A DNA stretch of 64,000 bases from an uncultured Bacteroidaceae bacterium. GTDB taxonomy: Bacteria > Bacteroidota > Bacteroidia > Bacteroidales > Bacteroidaceae. Below are positions 61,147-64,000 of the stretch, in pieces; positions within the stretch are counted from its first letter, which is position 1; the number at the start of each line of letters is the position of its first letter. The stretch lies in the NCBI GenBank assembly GCA_905235575.1, contig CAJOLZ010000014.1:42250-106249 (forward strand), read 5' to 3'. The notes under the pieces are model-generated. The model worked only from the letters and a program-made list of their open reading frames with translations. It did no database searches and had not been told where the DNA came from. Made by a program: the position numbers and the translations under genes.

Positions 61147-62325
61147 ATGAGGCTGACCCTATACACACTCCTGCTGCTTCTGTTGGTCTCTTGCCAGTCG
61201 GGCAAGGAACAGCGGCATTCGACCATCTTCGGCACACGCCAGGGAACGGCCGACGAAGAGCTTGTGTACGACCTTCACGAGATTCGCGATGCAGGAGTGC
61301 TCATCGGTGTCACACTCAGCGGACCGGATACTTACTACGAATATCGCGGCGAGGGCTTCGGTCTGCAATATCGAATGGCGCAGGAGTTTGCCAGCAGCAT
61401 AGGGGCTACGCTGCAGATGGAGATAGCATCGGACACCGCCTCGATGCTCAAAAAACTCGAAGAACAACAGGCCGATTTTGTCTGCATCGAGATGGAACCG
61501 GGTCAGCCATGGCTTACGCGAAGCAACACACCACTGCTGCGCGAGGCTATCGACCAGTGGTGGGACCCATCGCGAGCCGAGCGCTTGCGCCGACAGACCA
61601 GTCAGCCACGCACTGTGCGCCGCAGGAGTAGGCCCGTCATGCAAGACCGTGCACACGGTGTCATCAGCCCCTACGACAACCTCTTCCTGCGTTACAGCGG
61701 CATCGTCGGGTGGGACTGGCGCTTGCTGGCTGCGCAGTGTTACCAGGAGTCGGGCTTCGACCCCAAGGCACAATCGTGGGCCGGTGCACAGGGACTCATG
61801 CAGCTGATGCCTGCGACGGCTGCCCAACTGGGTGTATCAAGAGACAAAGTCTTCGATCCCGAAACGAACATCGCCGCCGCGGCACAATATCTGAAGAAGA
61901 TAACAGCCATGTTTCCCGATATTACCGACCCGTCGGAGCGCATCGCTTTTGTCCTTGCTTCGTACAACGGAGGATACAATCATGTGCGCGATGCCATGGC
62001 GTTGGCCTCTAAGCACGGGAGCGACGAGCACCGCTGGCGTAACGTGGCACCCTATATATTGCGTCTTTCCGACCCGGCCTACTATCGCGACCCCGTGGTG
62101 CGCTACGGTTATCTGCGCGGCTCCGAAACCGATGCCTACGTGCGTCAGACCCTCGACCGTTGGCGCGATTATCGTGGTGCGGCACGCCCTGCCTCCGCTT
62201 CCAGTCTGCCGGCACCATCGCGTCGCAGCCTCCAGAACGGCACGTTCCGTTCGCGGGTGAAGACTGCCGACGAATGGGTGCCCGAAGCAGTGACCGACAG
62301 CGTGCAACAGACCGAAAACGAGTAA
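61147..62325 (+). CDS. membrane-bound lytic transglycosylase, MltF-like lipoprotein
   Basis: 392 aa. Lipoprotein signal MRLTLYTLLLLLLVSC (Cys16). Residues ~40-120 are a shortened periplasmic-binding-protein-like domain (DAGVLIGVTLSGPDTYYEY, GLQYRMAQEFASSIG). The SLT domain has LLAAQCYQESGFDPKAQSWAG with the catalytic Glu, then GAQGLMQLMPATA and VLASYNGGYNHV. A basic, low-complexity tail follows. It cleaves peptidoglycan glycan strands, giving 1,6-anhydro ends. The binding-protein half is smaller than in E. coli MltF. Confidence 0.9.
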   Translation: MRLTLYTLLLLLLVSCQSGKEQRHSTIFGTRQGTADEELVYDLHEIRDAGVLIGVTLSGPDTYYEYRGEGFGLQYRMAQEFASSIGATLQMEIASDTASMLKKLEEQQADFVCIEMEPGQPWLTRSNTPLLREAIDQWWDPSRAERLRRQTSQPRTVRRRSRPVMQDRAHGVISPYDNLFLRYSGIVGWDWRLLAAQCYQESGFDPKAQSWAGAQGLMQLMPATAAQLGVSRDKVFDPETNIAAAAQYLKKITAMFPDITDPSERIAFVLASYNGGYNHVRDAMALASKHGSDEHRWRNVAPYILRLSDPAYYRDPVVRYGYLRGSETDAYVRQTLDRWRDYRGAARPASASSLPAPSRRSLQNGTFRSRVKTADEWVPEAVTDSVQQTENE

Positions 62326-62354
62326 TTTTATGTATAAAAAAAGTTAAAGATGAA

Positions 62355-62362
62355 TACTTTTG
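62355..62362 (+). promoter_or_regulatory. -7 box of the secreted-protein gene
   Basis: TACTTTTG, about 60 nt before the ATG at 62425. Confidence 0.55.
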
Positions 62363-62424
62363 CATGTTCTATCACATAATTTTTTGTAATATTGCATTCA
62401 GAAACCGATAAAACAACACAAAAC

Positions 62425-63231
62425 ATGAAGAAATTTACACTTTTCTTAACCGTAATCACAGCACTCTGCACACAGACCTTTGCAGAGAACAGAGTCAGAA
62501 CTATCTACACAAGTTCTCAGAAACTCAACTTGACACTGCTCGACCAGCAGAACGACGACGTACAAATCAGCCGCACCCTCTTTGCCGGTTACAATACCAT
62601 CTGCCTGCCCTATTCGCTCTCCGCAACACAGCTTGCTGCTGCTGCCAAGGACGTTCAGGTGGAGCGACTGGTATCCATCCGTCAGGAGGACAACACACTC
62701 TGCCTCTATTTCCTCGACTGCACCAACGAAGGCATCGAGGCCGGAACTCCCTACCTCATCTTCTCACCCACGCTGCAGACACTCAAGGCTAAGCGTTCCG
62801 ACGCAAAAGCTGTCAGCACAGAACTGAAGAACGTCAGCATGAGCGACGGCAAAGGAAACCGCGTGACATTCGGAAGCAGCTGGGAAAGCATCATGAAGGA
62901 TGGCCGCTACGGCATACCCGCTCAGCAGAACGTCAACGTACTGGAGAGCATCCTCGTGCGCACCGAAGGCGACAAGACCTTCCTGCCCACACGTTGCGGT
63001 TTCACCTGGGAAGAGCAGACAGCATCGGCTACCTCACTCGAAATCAAGCACATCACCTCGCTGGCAGGTACAGAAACCAGCATCCAGAAGCTGCAGGCAC
63101 AAGATGCCGTGGTGGACGTTTACAACACACGTGGACAGCTGGTCAAGAAAGGCATCCGCGTGAACGACGCCATGAGCAACCTGCCCGCCGGCATCTACGT
63201 CATTGGCGGACAAAAGGTGGCTGTGAAGTAA
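62425..63231 (+). CDS. secreted protein with sorting-like C-terminal tail
   Basis: 268 aa. Signal peptide MKKFTLFLTVITALCTQTFA. The middle has SRTLFAGYNTICLPYSLSATQL and a beta-rich body (GTPYLIFSPTLQTLKAKRSD). The C-terminus, DVYNTRGQLVKKGIRVNDAMSN then LPAGIYVIGGQKVAVK, closely resembles the C-terminal domains of Bacteroidetes secreted proteins (Por/type IX type A tail). I do not recognise a catalytic domain. It is likely surface-exposed or released; no secretion-system gene is in the window. Confidence 0.75.
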   Translation: MKKFTLFLTVITALCTQTFAENRVRTIYTSSQKLNLTLLDQQNDDVQISRTLFAGYNTICLPYSLSATQLAAAAKDVQVERLVSIRQEDNTLCLYFLDCTNEGIEAGTPYLIFSPTLQTLKAKRSDAKAVSTELKNVSMSDGKGNRVTFGSSWESIMKDGRYGIPAQQNVNVLESILVRTEGDKTFLPTRCGFTWEEQTASATSLEIKHITSLAGTETSIQKLQAQDAVVDVYNTRGQLVKKGIRVNDAMSNLPAGIYVIGGQKVAVK

Positions 63232-63285
63232 ACCTTCGCACCATGCTTGCTGTCTAAATACAAAACCCCTAAAACAATTACAACT

Positions 63286-63744
63286 ATGAGACGCATTTTC
63301 ACCTACTTGATTGCCCTGATGGCCACAACAGCCGTGTGGGCACAGCATCTGGACTTCTGCGGCGTCGAAATCGCAGGACCAGTGCGCAACATCACGGAGC
63401 CGATGCGTAAGGCCGGCTTCAAACTGCAAGAGAAGCGTACCGACCAGTATTTCTACATCTTCGAGGGCAAGTATTGTGGACAGATGACCTATCTGAATGT
63501 AAATTACACGCCCAAATCGAAGACCGTCTATCAAGTGAGAGTCACACCCAGAGCCGTCAACGAAACGGCACTGCGCGACAGCCTGATAGCAAAATACGGT
63601 GACGAATATGAGGAAACAGCCGACGGCATGACGTGGGCCAACGAAAAGGGCGGTATCTTCTACATCAAGAAAGAAGGTTATGATCCCTACATTATCCTGC
63701 TGGATACCGAGGGAGCGACGAAGATGATGAGCGAGAAGAAATAG
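63286..63744 (+). CDS. small secreted protein of unknown function
   Basis: 152 aa. Signal peptide MRRIFTYLIALMATTAVWA. The mature part starts HLDFCGVEIAGPVRNITEPMRKAGFKLQEK and contains aromatic strands (QYFYIFEGKYCGQMTYLNVNY) and a short helix (DSLIAKYGDEYEE). Two Cys residues could form a disulfide. Many Bacteroidales have similar short stand-alone periplasmic proteins, but I cannot name a family. It follows the preceding secreted protein by 54 nt and ends before a strong terminator. Confidence 0.72.
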   Translation: MRRIFTYLIALMATTAVWAQHLDFCGVEIAGPVRNITEPMRKAGFKLQEKRTDQYFYIFEGKYCGQMTYLNVNYTPKSKTVYQVRVTPRAVNETALRDSLIAKYGDEYEETADGMTWANEKGGIFYIKKEGYDPYIILLDTEGATKMMSEKK

Positions 63745-63787
63745 TCCTTCATCTTTACCCCGACGACAGACCGTAACAAGAGCCTAT

Positions 63788-63822
63788 GCGCTCCGCTCAT
63801 TTCCGAGCGGGGCGCTTTTTTT
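63788..63822 (+). terminator. intrinsic terminator
   Basis: GCGCTCCGCTC (63788-63798) pairs with GAGCGGGGCGC (63805-63815, one mismatch), followed by seven T. Confidence 0.92.
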
Positions 63823-63843
63823 ATGCCCTGCATCGAGTGACGT

Positions 63844-63933
63844 AAAACGCACCGCAGTCCTACGCATGTCGCACCACGCTGCGACAGCCTGCGCAGCACA
63901 GTGCGACGCCCGTCGCAACGTGCTGCGTTTTTT
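63844..63933. repeat. 22-bp-period intergenic element, copy 13
   Basis: AAAACGCACC start and GCTGCGTTTTTT end, three-plus units in the same orientation as copy 7. It lies 22 bp after a strong conventional terminator, so termination alone does not explain its presence. The remaining bases to the window end show no feature. Confidence 0.9.
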
Positions 63934-64000
63934 AATGCTCTTTGCATGCCCCCTTTTTGTCATTCAGAGCGAAGCGAAGAATCTCTAAGAATCTTCCACC

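Noticed and set aside
3086..63933. 22-bp arrays as CRISPR arrays
   Set aside because: There are no unique spacers: repeat follows repeat directly, copies are scattered singly, and no cas gene is present.
1..64000. tRNA or rRNA genes
   Set aside because: No tRNA T-loop/anticodon arrangement or rRNA segment was noticed in any intergenic gap; a covariance-model scan would settle this.

Overview
The window looks like a chromosomal piece of a Bacteroidales bacterium, most likely Prevotella/Segatella-like. The protein families point there: BspA-type leucine-rich repeat proteins, DUF4294, DUF2851, an OMP_b-brl_3-type TonB receptor, an SdhCAB/FrdCAB fumarate reductase and a succinyl-CoA:acetate CoA-transferase. 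Many genes are also preceded by the Bacteroidetes -7 box TAnnTTTG. I see no rRNA, tRNA, phage, IS element or CRISPR array. Functions are read from sequence motifs; no database search was possible.

Layout. 1-2.2 kb (minus): rpoN, a PAP2-like membrane protein, purE (cut by the window edge). 2.3-5.7 kb: an AlkZ-related protein, a small secreted protein and a helix-hairpin-helix envelope protein. 5.9-10.8 kb: a likely redox operon (NapH-like multi-FeS membrane protein, Tat-lipoprotein aldo/keto reductase with FeS clusters, TonB receptor). 11.3-17 kb: an orphan secreted glycosidase-like protein, an acyltransferase and a GH3 beta-glucosidase. 17.2-24.8 kb (minus): OmpA lipoprotein, deoC, MazG-like, a small membrane protein, dtd, uvrC, apt, mnmG. 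25.3-28.8 kb: fumarate reductase/succinate dehydrogenase C-A-B. 29.3-33.2 kb: a truncated GH16, a TonB receptor and rubrerythrin. 33.3-38.4 kb (minus): dapB, lepB, a catalytically dead lepB paralogue, wbqC-like and an RluA-type synthase. 38.5-41.2 kb: DUF2851, a thioesterase and dprA. 41.5-46.5 kb: a long structured leader and a frame-broken BspA-type LRR gene. 46.7-48.8 kb: radical SAM protein, DUF4294 and an RNA methyltransferase. 48.77-49.19 kb: an AT-rich gap dense in DnaA boxes, a candidate oriC. 49.2-57.8 kb: nadA plus antiporter, trkH plus nadB, dacB and a coiled-coil secreted protein. 58.5-63.7 kb: acetate CoA-transferase, a candidate ncRNA, udk, an MltF-like transglycosylase and two secreted proteins.

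The most unusual signal is a family of 13 intergenic elements, about one per 5 kb. Each is a short tandem array with a strict 22-bp period. The unit is two alternating interrupted dyads, a 12-mer GCANCRYGNTGC and a 10-mer GACNNNNGTC. Well-preserved copies are bounded by AAAACGCAC and its inverse GTGCGTTTT. They lie outside genes, usually just after stop codons; one abuts a truncated gene and two nearly identical copies flank the LRR locus. I know of no described family matching them.

Other points worth following: the oriC candidate, a possible ncRNA with its own promoter, terminator and upstream FNR/CRP-like site, a leader RNA with potential kissing loops before the LRR gene, and a signal peptidase homologue lacking both catalytic residues.
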